NCBI GenBank assembly: GCA_944376825.1
Contig: CALWDY010000024.1
Coordinates: 1 to 49,292, forward strand
From: an uncultured Clostridia bacterium
GTDB lineage: Bacteria; Bacillota; Clostridia; Christensenellales; UBA1242
Length of the DNA stretch: 49,292 nucleotides
Direction of reading: 5' to 3'
In this document: positions 32,628 through 41,918 of the stretch, piece after piece
Layout: each line of letters begins with the position of its first letter
Numbering within the stretch: the stretch's first letter is position 1
Position numbers and translations under genes: made by a program
The notes under the pieces: model-generated
Databases searched by the model: none
The model's input: the letters and a program-made list of their open reading frames with translations, nothing else
What the model was told of the DNA's origin: nothing

Positions 32628-34733
32628 TTAAGTCCTTGTCCAGCCAAAACTTGAATAATCTGAAAGCAAATATCTTGCAGCAATTGCTTCATCTTTTAAA
32701 TCATCGCTTAATAATGGTGTTGAACCAGATTTCCAACCATTTGTATTTTCAAATATAACACTTGTTAGTTTAACACATTGATAAAATGCACGCCATTCTA
32801 TACTTGTTACACTGCTTGGAATTGTAACACTTTCTAAACTAGTACAACCCCAAAATGCATAATCTTCTATAGTTGTTACATTTCTTGAAATATTAATATA
32901 ACTTAAACTAATGCAATCTTTGAATGCATAACTACCAATATTATTCAAACAGCTTGGCATTTCAACATTAATTAAACTACTACATCCCCAAAATGCAGCC
33001 TCTCCTATACTTGTAATGTTTGGTAATTTTACACTTTCTAAAGAACTACAATTTTGAAAAGCATATGACATTATATATCCACCTAATATAGTTACTGATT
33101 TAAGACTTGTTGGAATATAATAGGTATTAGATGTTGTTTCTTGTACACCATAGTATTTTTGCTCTACTGCGATAGAACCATTAAATGAAGCCCGCCCAAA
33201 AATGTACCCAAATGGATATCGATTATAGTCGCTAAGAGTTTTTTTACTGCCACCCACAAATGGAAGGACAATTTCTTTTAAACTGCTACAACCATAGAAT
33301 GCACCTTCTCCTATTTGCTTTATCGTTGCAGGTATTGAAATACTTGTTATATTACAATTCCAAAAAGCACTGGCTGAAATTGATTCTACCAATCTTCCAT
33401 TATGATACTGAGGTATAATTATTTTTGAATCATTTCCAGTATATCCGGTTACCTGATAGTATGAACCAGAAGATGAAAACTCAAGTCCAATATTTAATAA
33501 TTCATATTTTGCATATAGATTTAAATTTCCATAGCTACCAGCACTTATAGTTTCTATCTTATTATTATAATTTTCATCTGTATACCAACCCAAAAACACA
33601 TATCCAACTATTGTCGGATCTTGCAAAGTCACGTCATCATTTTCAATAGTATAAGTATTTGGATTGTTAACATTATTTGTTCCAACATTGATATTATAAT
33701 TTATTTGGTAGTTGATTAAACCCCATTGTGCGTACAATTCTAAATTTTCAATCAAATTATACTTATACTTAGAATTTGTATAAAAATTTAAATTTGTATT
33801 ATTTCCATTTGTTGTTGCACTCCACCTGTTAATTGAATAACCATTACGAGTAAAGACATTATTTGATTTTAATGTCACATTTTGATCAAATAAAACACTT
33901 TGTTCAATTATTTCTGTATTTCCATTGTAGTTACAGTGATAAATAATTTTATATTGATTAGCATTAAAACCTGCAATTATATTTGTATTTGACATTATGG
34001 GTTCTGTAAAATCATACTGCCAAGCATCAAATGTATACCCTCTAATTTCATCCAAAATTATAGCTTCGGCTAATCCTTCTTCCTGAATTTGAATCGTTTG
34101 ATAAATAGTACCCAATGTATTAGAATAGGTTACATCATACACTGGTAACCTACGAATATTCAATGTATATAATTTAACATTTCCACTTTCATCAGTAACA
34201 AGCACATAATAAGTGTTATCTCCAATTTCAAGAGTTGAAACCTTGCTAGGAATATTATTTTGAGCCAATACATCTTTACTTAATGTCCAAGTGCTCGCAG
34301 AACCAACATCTACAACATTACCAAAATTAAATGTTTCGACATTATTATTTACCTTCAGAGAATATGTGCTTTCATCCTCTTTTTTAAAGCCGTCAAAATT
34401 TGCTTGAGTCCCTTTTGGTGAATTATTATCAATCCATTTTGCGTATACAAACATATCAGTAGATAATGAATTATTTAATAATGAGTTGTCCGTAAATGGC
34501 CTACTCCAGATATTATAATCCAAATACCATCCATCAAACACAAACCCGTCCTTTTCCGGTTCTTCCGGTAAAGAAATAACCTCTTTCCCAGATGTATTGA
34601 TGGAATAATATATGGCGTCATCAACCACAAAATTTATATCGTATTTTGCGTTATTGATGCAACCTGAAAATATAAACATAATAGGCATTATCAATAAAAA
34701 TGTAAGTATTATAGTTATTTTCTTATTTTTCAT
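32628..34733 (-). CDS. surface lipoprotein with InlB-type repeats and BspA leucine-rich repeats
   Basis: This is a 701-residue protein. Residues 1-25 form a lipoprotein signal ending in the lipobox IFSGC. Listeria-Bacteroides (InlB B, Flg_new) repeats follow, with the mark GFVFDGWYLD...AKW, then GYTFDAWQYDF, GYSINRWSAT...YAQW and GYVFLGWYTDENY...YAKY. Residues about 425-690 are BspA-type leucine-rich repeats (CSSLESVKLPNITSIGEAAFWG). Such proteins mediate adhesion. It is cargo in the mobile element and resembles the chromosomal protein at 12187-13845 in its repeats. Confidence 0.9.
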   Translation of the reverse strand: MKNKKITIILTFLLIMPIMFIFSGCINNAKYDINFVVDDAIYYSINTSGKEVISLPEEPEKDGFVFDGWYLDYNIWSRPFTDNSLLNNSLSTDMFVYAKWIDNNSPKGTQANFDGFKKEDESTYSLKVNNNVETFNFGNVVDVGSASTWTLSKDVLAQNNIPSKVSTLEIGDNTYYVLVTDESGNVKLYTLNIRRLPVYDVTYSNTLGTIYQTIQIQEEGLAEAIILDEIRGYTFDAWQYDFTEPIMSNTNIIAGFNANQYKIIYHCNYNGNTEIIEQSVLFDQNVTLKSNNVFTRNGYSINRWSATTNGNNTNLNFYTNSKYKYNLIENLELYAQWGLINYQINYNINVGTNNVNNPNTYTIENDDVTLQDPTIVGYVFLGWYTDENYNNKIETISAGSYGNLNLYAKYELLNIGLEFSSSGSYYQVTGYTGNDSKIIIPQYHNGRLVESISASAFWNCNITSISIPATIKQIGEGAFYGCSSLKEIVLPFVGGSKKTLSDYNRYPFGYIFGRASFNGSIAVEQKYYGVQETTSNTYYIPTSLKSVTILGGYIMSYAFQNCSSLESVKLPNITSIGEAAFWGCSSLINVEMPSCLNNIGSYAFKDCISLSYINISRNVTTIEDYAFWGCTSLESVTIPSSVTSIEWRAFYQCVKLTSVIFENTNGWKSGSTPLLSDDLKDEAIAARYLLSDYSSFGWTRT

Positions 34734-34843
34734 AAAAGCTCCTTCGTTAAGAAAAATATATTATTGCATAAATTATACAATATTTTTTATAATATAACAA
34801 TAATTTTTAGATTAATCTAAAAATTTTGAAATACTCATTATGA

Positions 34844-35401
34844 TTAAATTTGTATTATTTCGATTTTCAAACCCATTTTTTCAGCTTTTAAAATTGTTGA
34901 CTTCGTGCCACCAGCGAGACCATTGAATAAGGCAATAACCTTTGACGAATTTTTTAACATATAATCGTTTCTTTCTAACATACAAGTTTTTGTGTATTCT
35001 TCAGCAATGTATCTTATTGTATCTGCTTTGCTTAATATTTTATGGTATCTCTTTTTATACTCATCACTCCATAACTTATCTTGATTTTTACAGGGAATAG
35101 CACAAACCAACTTAATATGAGGATATTTCTTTTTAAGCTCCAATACAATCTCTGCACAAATCATATCAAAACCTAATGCCATACCAGATATAAAGTAAAC
35201 ATATCCATCAATAATAGATTGTTCTATTTTTTCTTTTGCTGTTTTTCGCATGTCTTTACAGCGTATATCTTCTTCATTAAAACGCCAAGGCAATTTTTGG
35301 CTTCTATGACCTGTAAAACATAATGTGATAAGTTTTAGTTGCTCATCAATTTCTTCACACTCTTTAACAATGTCAAATATAAGTTTCTTTTTAAAAAACA
35401 T
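34844..35401 (-). CDS. SLOG-family (DUF1273/YspA-like) nucleotide-binding protein
   Basis: This 185-residue protein has a Rossmann-like SLOG domain: TLCFTGHRSQKLPWRF, then DGYVYFISGMALGFDMICAEIV, KLVCAIPCKNQDKLW, ERNDYMLKNSSKVIALFNGLAGGTKSTILKAEK. SLOG proteins bind nucleotide-derived ligands or act as their processing enzymes, and several belong to conflict systems. It is divergent from the XRE regulator at 35545, with a palindrome (35417-35432) near its own start. The first 25 residues are an extension. Confidence 0.85.
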   Translation of the reverse strand: MFFKKKLIFDIVKECEEIDEQLKLITLCFTGHRSQKLPWRFNEEDIRCKDMRKTAKEKIEQSIIDGYVYFISGMALGFDMICAEIVLELKKKYPHIKLVCAIPCKNQDKLWSDEYKKRYHKILSKADTIRYIAEEYTKTCMLERNDYMLKNSSKVIALFNGLAGGTKSTILKAEKMGLKIEIIQI

Positions 35402-35416
35402 AATATTGCTCCTTTT

Positions 35417-35532
35417 GGGTATTTATATACCCATTTTAGCACAAAATAGATAAAAATCCAACAGATTGGGCATTTTTATACCGTATTTTTAAAATAAATG
35501 GGTGTTATAATATCCTTACATAAAAATGCCCA
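35417..35532. promoter_or_regulatory. divergent control region with two palindromes
   Basis: GGGTAT-ttat-ATACCC (35417-35432) lies before the SLOG gene. Perfect 13-base arms TGGGCATTTTTAT (35467-35479) and ATAAAAATGCCCA (35520-35532) flank a TATAAT box (35505-35510) of the forward XRE gene. Both are candidate operators for the adjacent regulators. Confidence 0.65.
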
Positions 35533-35544
35533 TAGGAGTTAATT

Positions 35545-35787
35545 ATGACTTTAAGCGAAGCAGTTGCTATTAGAGTAAGAGCAATTTTAAAAGAAAGAAA
35601 TATGACACAATATCGTTTAGAACAAAATTCAGGTGTTAATCACAGCACAATGAAAGCTTTTCTAAATAACAAATATAAAAGTTGTAATTTGACAACTGTT
35701 GTTTTGATTATTCGCAGTTTTGGTATGACAGTCGGCGAATTCTTTTCTGACCCAATCTTTGAAAGTGAAGATTTAGAGTTAGAATAA
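35545..35787 (+). CDS. XRE-family transcriptional regulator
   Basis: This 80-residue single-domain protein has a Cro/C1 helix-turn-helix: SEAVAIRVRAILKERNMTQYRLEQNSGVNHSTMKAFLN, here as helix 1, turn, recognition helix VNHSTMKAFL. AGGAG precedes the ATG. It has a diverged copy immediately downstream, so the two arose by duplication. It probably binds the palindromes around its own promoter. Confidence 0.9.
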   Translation: MTLSEAVAIRVRAILKERNMTQYRLEQNSGVNHSTMKAFLNNKYKSCNLTTVVLIIRSFGMTVGEFFSDPIFESEDLELE

Positions 35788-35851
35788 ATATATTTTTTGG
35801 CTTTCCTCTAAAAGTAAATGTTAATTTGCTAAAATTTATTAGGAGGAAATT

Positions 35852-36097
35852 ATGACCACAAGTGAATGTGTATCTTTGAGAATAAGAGAAGTTTTAAACA
35901 AAAAACAAATGACTATCTATAAGTTGGAACAAATATCTTGTATTAGTCATAGCACAATGAAAGCATTGTTAAATAATGTAAACAACTCTTGTAACTTAAA
36001 AACATTATTTTTAATAATCCAATCGTTAGAAATGACTGTATTGGATTTTTTTAATAGTCCATTGTTTGAAGATTTGTATAACATAAATTTAGATTAA
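35852..36097 (+). CDS. XRE-family transcriptional regulator, tandem paralogue
   Basis: This is an 81-residue copy of the preceding gene with about half of residues alike (shared frame: SECVSLRIREVL, QMTIYKLEQ, SHSTMKALLNN, SCNLKTLFLIIQSLEMTV). It has its own AGGAGG site and a 64-base gap before it. Divergence in the recognition helix suggests a different operator. Convergent with the Rep gene downstream. Confidence 0.9.
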   Translation: MTTSECVSLRIREVLNKKQMTIYKLEQISCISHSTMKALLNNVNNSCNLKTLFLIIQSLEMTVLDFFNSPLFEDLYNINLD

Positions 36098-36116
36098 AAT
36101 TTATTGTTTTGAGATC

Positions 36117-36176
36117 GTGGCGTGTGCTTGTCTTGAACAAGTGCCTCGCTTCGCTCGGCAGACAAGCACACGCCAC
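36117..36176. repeat. perfect 17-base-pair hairpin, candidate origin or packaging signal
   Basis: The arms 36117-36133 and 36160-36176 pair without mismatch and are GC rich in an AT-rich context. The 26-base interior can form a small second hairpin (GCC...GGC). There is no T run on either side, so it is not a standard terminator. It lies just beyond the 3' end of the Rep gene. Confidence 0.75.
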
Positions 36177-36195
36177 TAAACAATTAAAAGTGAAA

Positions 36196-36289
36196 TTAAA
36201 GCAAAGGAATCGGCAACAAAATTGGGTTTGCACGCAGGCTTTCTGCAAAACCCAATTTTTTATGTTGCCGATTTAATCCATTGCTTTAA
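36196..36289. repeat. long nested palindrome with three stems
   Basis: Stems of 9 (36196-36204 with 36281-36289), 11 (36208-36218 with 36263-36273) and 11 base pairs (36219-36229 with 36248-36258) are stacked, with a loop holding a small CAG/CTG hairpin. Thirty-one pairs in total. No gene is present in 36098-36438. Confidence 0.8.
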
Positions 36290-36438
36290 TGAAAATTGCT
36301 ATTTCCTTAACAATGTAAAAAAATTTAAACAAATATTTTATAGTTGATTTTTTCAATATCATATTTTTATCTTTAGTTTAAGAAAAAACCATTTCATGAT
36401 TATTACCTCCTTTATAAATTTAGCTCAAAAATTTTTAT

Positions 36439-37470
36439 TTAATTGCACTTTCTCATTTGAGCAATTACTTTTGGACTAACTTTACCCATAAGGCAACCTT
36501 CGTCCCAGCAAGTAAAATCATCAAATAGCAATAGTTTTTTATCTTCTTGACCTATGGTGCAAACAATATCTTCATCCATAATGTCTGATATGAAGTATTG
36601 ATATAGCCCTTTGCTATAAACAATCTTTTCTTCCGTTTTTTCTAAATACTTAACAATGTAAGATATTTCTTTATACAAATCTTCTTTGCTTACTATTTTT
36701 TCAAAATCTGACCGACCAAATCTTTCGTTGAAATAGCTGTTTTGTATTGTTTTTGTTCTTCTATGAGAATTAAGGTTGTAGTCGCTATGTTCAAACAATT
36801 CACCAACCATTGCTTTATCTGGTATTTCAAATAATCCGTGAAAGTGAAGTCGTTTTGTTTCAGGTGCACGCTCCCAAACACCCATATATTTCCAATCGTT
36901 TCTATAACACAAGTTACGAAAACAAGTTTTAAGTTTCTTTTTAAAAGATTCTTCTGTATGTTTCTTGTCATCATAAGTAAAAGTGCAAAAATAATTGAAG
37001 TTGACTAAATTTGCTTTTCTAACCATTCGGACTCTGCGACAAATTAAGTTTCTCAGTTTTCTATCAAAATTTGTATTTACAAAACTTACACATAGTTCCT
37101 TGTTTTCAAAATATGGGAGCATATCTTGAATAATAAGTTTTTTGCGTTCTTTTTTCTTGTAATCAATGTATTTGATATACAACTCATTAAACAATTCTTT
37201 TTTAGTCATTTGACGAGCTGTATTAGGTTTCGTTTCTTGATTTTTAGTTTCTTCTTCAATTATTTCAGTATTTTCAATTTCTTCAATATTTTCTTCGTTA
37301 TCAAGTGAAATAGAGGGCTCTACATTTTCAGCAGAGTCCTTTACTTCATCTTGAATAACAGTTATAGTTTCTTCCAATTTATATGGACGCTTTTTTGATG
37401 GTCTTGTAGTATGGGGAATAGCAATGTAATGACTTCCATCAAAATAAACTTTTGTTTCTCCAAACGGCAT
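36439..37470 (-). CDS. rep: HUH-family rolling-circle replication initiator
   Basis: This 343-residue protein has the HUH endonuclease motifs. FCTFTYDD (161-168) is motif 1, RLHFHGLFEIP with His209 and His211 is the metal-binding HUH motif 2, and Tyr266, Tyr271 or Tyr275 in DLYKEISYIVKYL is the nicking tyrosine region. The N-terminal 85 residues are acidic and disordered. Such proteins nick the origin and start rolling-circle replication of plasmids and filamentous or small ssDNA phages. It is the last gene of the reverse block, beside the large hairpins. Confidence 0.85.
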   Translation of the reverse strand: MPFGETKVYFDGSHYIAIPHTTRPSKKRPYKLEETITVIQDEVKDSAENVEPSISLDNEENIEEIENTEIIEEETKNQETKPNTARQMTKKELFNELYIKYIDYKKKERKKLIIQDMLPYFENKELCVSFVNTNFDRKLRNLICRRVRMVRKANLVNFNYFCTFTYDDKKHTEESFKKKLKTCFRNLCYRNDWKYMGVWERAPETKRLHFHGLFEIPDKAMVGELFEHSDYNLNSHRRTKTIQNSYFNERFGRSDFEKIVSKEDLYKEISYIVKYLEKTEEKIVYSKGLYQYFISDIMDEDIVCTIGQEDKKLLLFDDFTCWDEGCLMGKVSPKVIAQMRKCN

Positions 37471-37506
37471 ATTTGCTCCTTCATATATGCACGCTGACTT
37501 TTGGAT

Positions 37507-37845
37507 TTAACTGTTATTATTGTTAGAGTCAGCGCTTGTTTTTTCGCTAACTTTCTTTTTAAATAACTTGCTAAATATACCTTTCTTTCTTGGCTTACTT
37601 AATTTTAATAATCTTTTTTGTTCTTTATTTTTAGCTTTAACTTTCTTTCTAAACTGTCTTTGATATTTTCTATCTTCTTTGTCTATTCTTTTAAATGCTT
37701 TCTTCATATTTTTGAATATATACTTGCTTATCTTTTTATTAAACTTTTCTGGAACAAAATCATTTGTGTCTAATGTGTGAGAAAAGGTGTCATAATACTT
37801 GTCTAATGTCTGATTGATTAAAACATTCTTATTAAAATTTATCAT
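37507..37845 (-). CDS. small strongly basic protein of inovirus-like block
   Basis: This is a 112-residue protein from ATG 37845, where AAGGAG is well placed. It overlaps the end of the Zot-like gene by 14 bases. About one third of residues are Lys or Arg, mainly in 50-100 (KKAFKRIDKEDRKYQRQFRKK). No membrane segment is seen. It could bind DNA, but I recognise no family. Confidence 0.6.
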   Translation of the reverse strand: MINFNKNVLINQTLDKYYDTFSHTLDTNDFVPEKFNKKISKYIFKNMKKAFKRIDKEDRKYQRQFRKKVKAKNKEQKRLLKLSKPRKKGIFSKLFKKKVSEKTSADSNNNNS

Positions 37846-38668
37846 TTTCTTTTCTCCTTTTTGCTGTTCTTGATTGATAATAACCCTCTGGGAGTTCATC
37901 ATCATTGTCCTGTAAATACTTGATATATCCTTCTAAACTTTCTTCTAATTCTTCACTTTCATTAATGTCAAAATCTTCGCTGAAATGTCCATCGTAGAAT
38001 TTAGGTTTACAACTCTGACTATCATATAATTTAAACACATTATAATTTGCTGTAACAGTTTCCTGCGTATAGCAACTTTTGTCTTTTTTACCAGATGCCA
38101 TATATTTATCAAAAAGAGAAGAATTGTCTATTCTACGAATAGTCCATTTAAGTTTATTTACTTTGCCATAATCATCATAGAAAAGTTTTAATTTAACTAT
38201 TTCAATAAATTGTGCAAGCTCTCTAATATTGACATCAATAAGCATTGGCCTTTGAGTGTCTAAATATATATCTAAACTATCGTGTCCGTGCTGTTCATAC
38301 CACCTTGATTGCCATTCAGGGAAATACATACTCATACGACTATTAAGGTATTTTTGTGCTTCGGTTATTCCTATAACTTCATACGGGAAGTTGAAATGTG
38401 TTTTTACAAACTCATTATGAAAACCTAATCTATATGGATTAATTCGCCGATTATATCTCGGCGAATATCCATACTTTCTAAACTTAATATCATAATTTGA
38501 AGAAACACAATGTTTGGGGATTGTAAGTTTAAAACCATTATGATTTTTTCTAACTATTTCTTGTCGCATAAGTTTGTTTCGTTCTTGCTCAAACGCATAT
38601 CCATTTAGAATATGCGTCATAAAGCAAGTTTTTCCTGTTCTGGGTGGAGCGAATATTATTGTTATCAA
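37832..38668 (-). CDS. Zot-like ATPase (filamentous phage assembly protein pI type)
   Basis: This 278-residue protein starts with a strand and Walker A APPRTGKT (7-14). A Walker B-like strand EVIGITEAQ (97-105) and DIYLDTQRPMLIDVNIRE (133-150) follow, the sensor TQ...D..IR pattern of zonula-occludens-toxin (Zot) family proteins. Zot/pI drives extrusion of filamentous phages through the membrane. A C-terminal membrane helix, usual in pI, is not seen; the neighbouring membrane proteins could supply it. The start is 3 bases from the end of the upstream gene. Confidence 0.8.
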   Translation of the reverse strand: MITIIFAPPRTGKTCFMTHILNGYAFEQERNKLMRQEIVRKNHNGFKLTIPKHCVSSNYDIKFRKYGYSPRYNRRINPYRLGFHNEFVKTHFNFPYEVIGITEAQKYLNSRMSMYFPEWQSRWYEQHGHDSLDIYLDTQRPMLIDVNIRELAQFIEIVKLKLFYDDYGKVNKLKWTIRRIDNSSLFDKYMASGKKDKSCYTQETVTANYNVFKLYDSQSCKPKFYDGHFSEDFDINESEELEESLEGYIKYLQDNDDELPEGYYQSRTAKRRKENDKF

Positions 38669-38671
38669 TAA

Positions 38672-39799
38672 TTACTCCATTTCACAGAAGTTTAAATGAC
38701 AAGTAACTACACCTTTGCTGTATTGGACTGCATAAATTGTATATCTAACTTGAGTATATCCAGAGTCTATAAATCTTTGAATATTATCATCGTTAAAGTC
38801 AACATAAGTTCTTGCATTTGCGTCCCACAAGAATACAGTTAAATCTGAAGAACGAGGACGGATTTGTAATTCTCCCTCTAATTCAAAAGTATAGTCTTCA
38901 TAATTACTTAATCCACCATGGCAATGTCCTGAAAAGCACTTTGCATAAAGTTGAGTAATGTCTAATCCTAATAATTCGGTCAATGCAATTTTGTAAGTTC
39001 CAGTAGAAGTAAATGGTAATAACAAGTTGTCGTTTGCATCGTAAACATTAAATTCTGAAATAGAATCAAAACTTAAAATCATATTTTCATATAGGATTTC
39101 ATCAATTTCTGCATTAAGGTTATCAATTACAATTTGTTGTTCAACTAATTGATTTCTTAAATCGTTGCATTCTGTTTCATAATCACTTATTGTTCCATTT
39201 AATGTTGTAATTTCAGCTTCATAATAAGCAATTTGATTTTGATATTCTGTAATGTCAGCATTTAATCTTGCAATGGTTGACTCTAATTCATTCATTTGTG
39301 TTGATAAAATGCTTAATTGTGAGTTTAATTCTTGAATCAATACTTGATTTTCAGAATTGTTTTCAATAGCTTCGTCTAACTCTGCAGAAATTCTTGCATG
39401 GCTTTCTTGTAGTGTGCTTAAATCTGCTTGAAGAATAGCTATATTTGAATTTGCGTTTTGCAAGTTTGTTTCAGCTAAATTTAATTGAGTTGTAGTTGTT
39501 TCTAAATTAGTTTTAGTTCTTGCCAAAATGTCTTTTGTAGAGTTTAATTCGCTTTGATATATAACAGCTTTTTGCTCGGCCTTTATAAGTGATGCACGAG
39601 TAGTATTAAGAGCAGAAAGGCTTTCTATATATGCGTCTTGAAGTTCAGTATTTTTATTTACCTGTTCTTCATAAACTTGGCTATAAGGTGCTACCGTGTT
39701 GAATATAAACTCTCTTGATTGGGGGATTGCCAAAGCAGTCCCACCAATTATTGCAAGAGAGGATAAAAAACCGGCAAACAGTTTTAAAATTAAATTCAT
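38672..39799 (-). CDS. membrane-anchored coiled-coil protein of inovirus-like block
   Basis: This is a 375-residue protein. Residues 4-25 form a membrane or signal segment (ILKLFAGFLSSLAIIGGTAL). Residues about 40-245 are a continuous coiled coil with low-complexity heptads (LETTTTQLNLAETNLQNANS). The C-terminal 130 residues form a strand-rich domain with four Cys (KCFSGHCHGG, VVTCHLNFCEME). A tip or adsorption protein is the natural guess from its position beside the Zot gene; no homology is recognised. Confidence 0.75.
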   Translation of the reverse strand: MNLILKLFAGFLSSLAIIGGTALAIPQSREFIFNTVAPYSQVYEEQVNKNTELQDAYIESLSALNTTRASLIKAEQKAVIYQSELNSTKDILARTKTNLETTTTQLNLAETNLQNANSNIAILQADLSTLQESHARISAELDEAIENNSENQVLIQELNSQLSILSTQMNELESTIARLNADITEYQNQIAYYEAEITTLNGTISDYETECNDLRNQLVEQQIVIDNLNAEIDEILYENMILSFDSISEFNVYDANDNLLLPFTSTGTYKIALTELLGLDITQLYAKCFSGHCHGGLSNYEDYTFELEGELQIRPRSSDLTVFLWDANARTYVDFNDDNIQRFIDSGYTQVRYTIYAVQYSKGVVTCHLNFCEME

Positions 39800-39819
39800 A
39801 TATTAAAATCCTCCATCAT

Positions 39820-41898
39820 TTAGTTTTTTGTTGCGGTATAACTTACTTGATAAGTTTTGTTTAACTCAAAAATAAAGTCAGCGATATCTGATAGATATGT
39901 CATTGTTGTATCATCTCTATCTGTAAATCTTAATTGCAATGTGTATTTTTCACCAGCAACCAAATTGCTTGAATACCAAGTATCACTACAAGCTCCTGTT
40001 ACAGAGTGAGTATGACTAAATGACTCCATCAATCTTCCATCTTTATCATAAATTACACAAGTAACAAGATATACTTTTGCACTTGATAAAGTTTCTCTTA
40101 TAGTAGTAACATTTGAAGTTTCGCTATAAAGTCTAAAACAATTTGAAGTAGTCCCTGTGCTTGTAATTCCTATATCAAATGTTAAAGCGTCTTTTGCAGT
40201 GCTTAAAGCATAATTAAACAACATAATTTTGTCTGTTGTTGTAATTGTTAATTTGCCTGTAACACTTGCAAAAAGTAATTGATTTGAAAGTATTGTGTAA
40301 TCGTATTCTCCCATTTCAACCAACATACTTTGATATGTGTTTAACTGCGTATTGCTATTAAATACAAATTGATATGTGTGGTCTGCATTTGCTAATACAA
40401 TTTTTACAGGATTTGCTTGTAAATCAATTATGCTTGTATCTATTGTTCCAATAGGATTTAGTCCAACTGATGCAATAGTGTAGTTGTTTAAATAGTAGTA
40501 ATCAAAGGTAAGGTTGCTTGCGTTACTTTTAATAGTAAATGAGCCTCTAAAATCTTCAAAAAGTAATGCTTCGCTGTCAATGTAATAATCCCAAGTTGTA
40601 TTTTTTGAAAGCAACACATTAACACCACGATTTAACTTTTCTTTGCTATCAATTAAAACAGTTTTTGTTTGTTTTTTATCAGAGCAAGTAAATGTTATTT
40701 CAACTGGTGTAGTTAGTAAATTTACATTTGAAATATCACTATCTTTTGTGTCAACAAAGCCTAAATTAATTTTTGAAAAATTGTAGTTTGGATCAACATC
40801 TTCAACCTTAACTTTATCTTTTGTTTTGTCGTCGTCTTCTAAATCTTCAATATAATCTTCATTTTTAGTTGTTGCACTAATGTTTTGATTACCTTTTACA
40901 AAATTTAGATTAACTGCGATGCTACATCTGTAAACCCCATAATAATCTTTGTTGTCATATTCTGCCTTTTTATCTGCACTTATAGGGTATTTTGTTTGTT
41001 CAGCTTCTGGAATTGGAACACATAAGCTATTTGTTCCGTCTATAATCTTGTAAGAGTTATATCCTTCGCCTTTGATTTGTTCATATAAATAGTTATAGAA
41101 AGTATTTATTTTTACAAAACCAGTTGCTCCTGTGCCAATTAATTCCACATCACCGAATTTTATAAAATGAGCAGTTATGTTTTTAGCAGTTAAATTCGCT
41201 GCGTTTGTCATAACATATCTAACCATTTCATCTTGATTTGTTCTAACTTCGTGAGTCCATTTTACGAATTTTTGTGTCTGTCTTGAAACCGAGATTAAAT
41301 CATCGTGTGTTCCATTTAATTTACCACCATCAAAGAATGTGTAGTATTCATAGTAATATGGCTCTTTGTTTAATTCGTGCACCCATTTAAAAGTGCTTAA
41401 ATCGTAAGCAAAAAACCATTTCATACCAGTAAGTGAACCATAAGTGTTTATCATTCCATCTAAAATTAAACCATTGTTTGACTTATAGAATAATGCGTTT
41501 TGATATGTTCCACTATTGTTGTAACTAAACACAATATACGAGCCGAAATCATAACATTTTAAGTCAATAATTTGGTCGTCATAAGCAGGACACTCATTGT
41601 CGTCTTGTGCTTTCTTTATCTGTTCAAAAGTAAAGCCACCATTGGTGTTTTTCCAGTTATCATTAATTGTTTTATCTATTTCTTCAATTTGCTCTTGAGG
41701 CGTAGGCATAGCATCTGCCGAAACAGTAAAATAGCTATTTTGGACTACGCCACCACACACTGCAAAAAGGACAAACATAATGACATACAAAAGCTTCATT
41801 TCTTTATCTTTAAATACAGTATTTTGCAAAATTAAAACAATAATTAAACAAACAATTAAACCGACAACAACACCAACAATCCAATTTGATATTTGCAT
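39820..41898 (-). CDS. large membrane-anchored extracellular protein of inovirus-like block
   Basis: This is a 692-residue protein. Two membrane helices (6-26 and 37-55) start it, followed by a large ectodomain. Residues 393-471 and 491-565 are two copies of an 80-residue beta domain (PVEITFTCSDKKQTK and PVKIVLANADHTYQF begin them). No C-terminal anchor is visible. It is the largest gene of the block, upstream of the coiled-coil protein, a position where filamentous phages keep the attachment protein. That role is inference. Confidence 0.75.
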   Translation of the reverse strand: MQISNWIVGVVVGLIVCLIIVLILQNTVFKDKEMKLLYVIMFVLFAVCGGVVQNSYFTVSADAMPTPQEQIEEIDKTINDNWKNTNGGFTFEQIKKAQDDNECPAYDDQIIDLKCYDFGSYIVFSYNNSGTYQNALFYKSNNGLILDGMINTYGSLTGMKWFFAYDLSTFKWVHELNKEPYYYEYYTFFDGGKLNGTHDDLISVSRQTQKFVKWTHEVRTNQDEMVRYVMTNAANLTAKNITAHFIKFGDVELIGTGATGFVKINTFYNYLYEQIKGEGYNSYKIIDGTNSLCVPIPEAEQTKYPISADKKAEYDNKDYYGVYRCSIAVNLNFVKGNQNISATTKNEDYIEDLEDDDKTKDKVKVEDVDPNYNFSKINLGFVDTKDSDISNVNLLTTPVEITFTCSDKKQTKTVLIDSKEKLNRGVNVLLSKNTTWDYYIDSEALLFEDFRGSFTIKSNASNLTFDYYYLNNYTIASVGLNPIGTIDTSIIDLQANPVKIVLANADHTYQFVFNSNTQLNTYQSMLVEMGEYDYTILSNQLLFASVTGKLTITTTDKIMLFNYALSTAKDALTFDIGITSTGTTSNCFRLYSETSNVTTIRETLSSAKVYLVTCVIYDKDGRLMESFSHTHSVTGACSDTWYSSNLVAGEKYTLQLRFTDRDDTTMTYLSDIADFIFELNKTYQVSYTATKN

Positions 41899-41918
41899 TT
41901 TGCCTCCTTTGAAGAATA

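Noticed and set aside
32551..32640. Short reverse frame ending DKKYCEIEEV before the 79-residue gene
   Set aside because: It reads as plausible protein but has no start codon or ribosome site and overlaps the end of the lipoprotein gene. It may be the remains of a gene cut by the lipoprotein insertion, but this cannot be supported alone.
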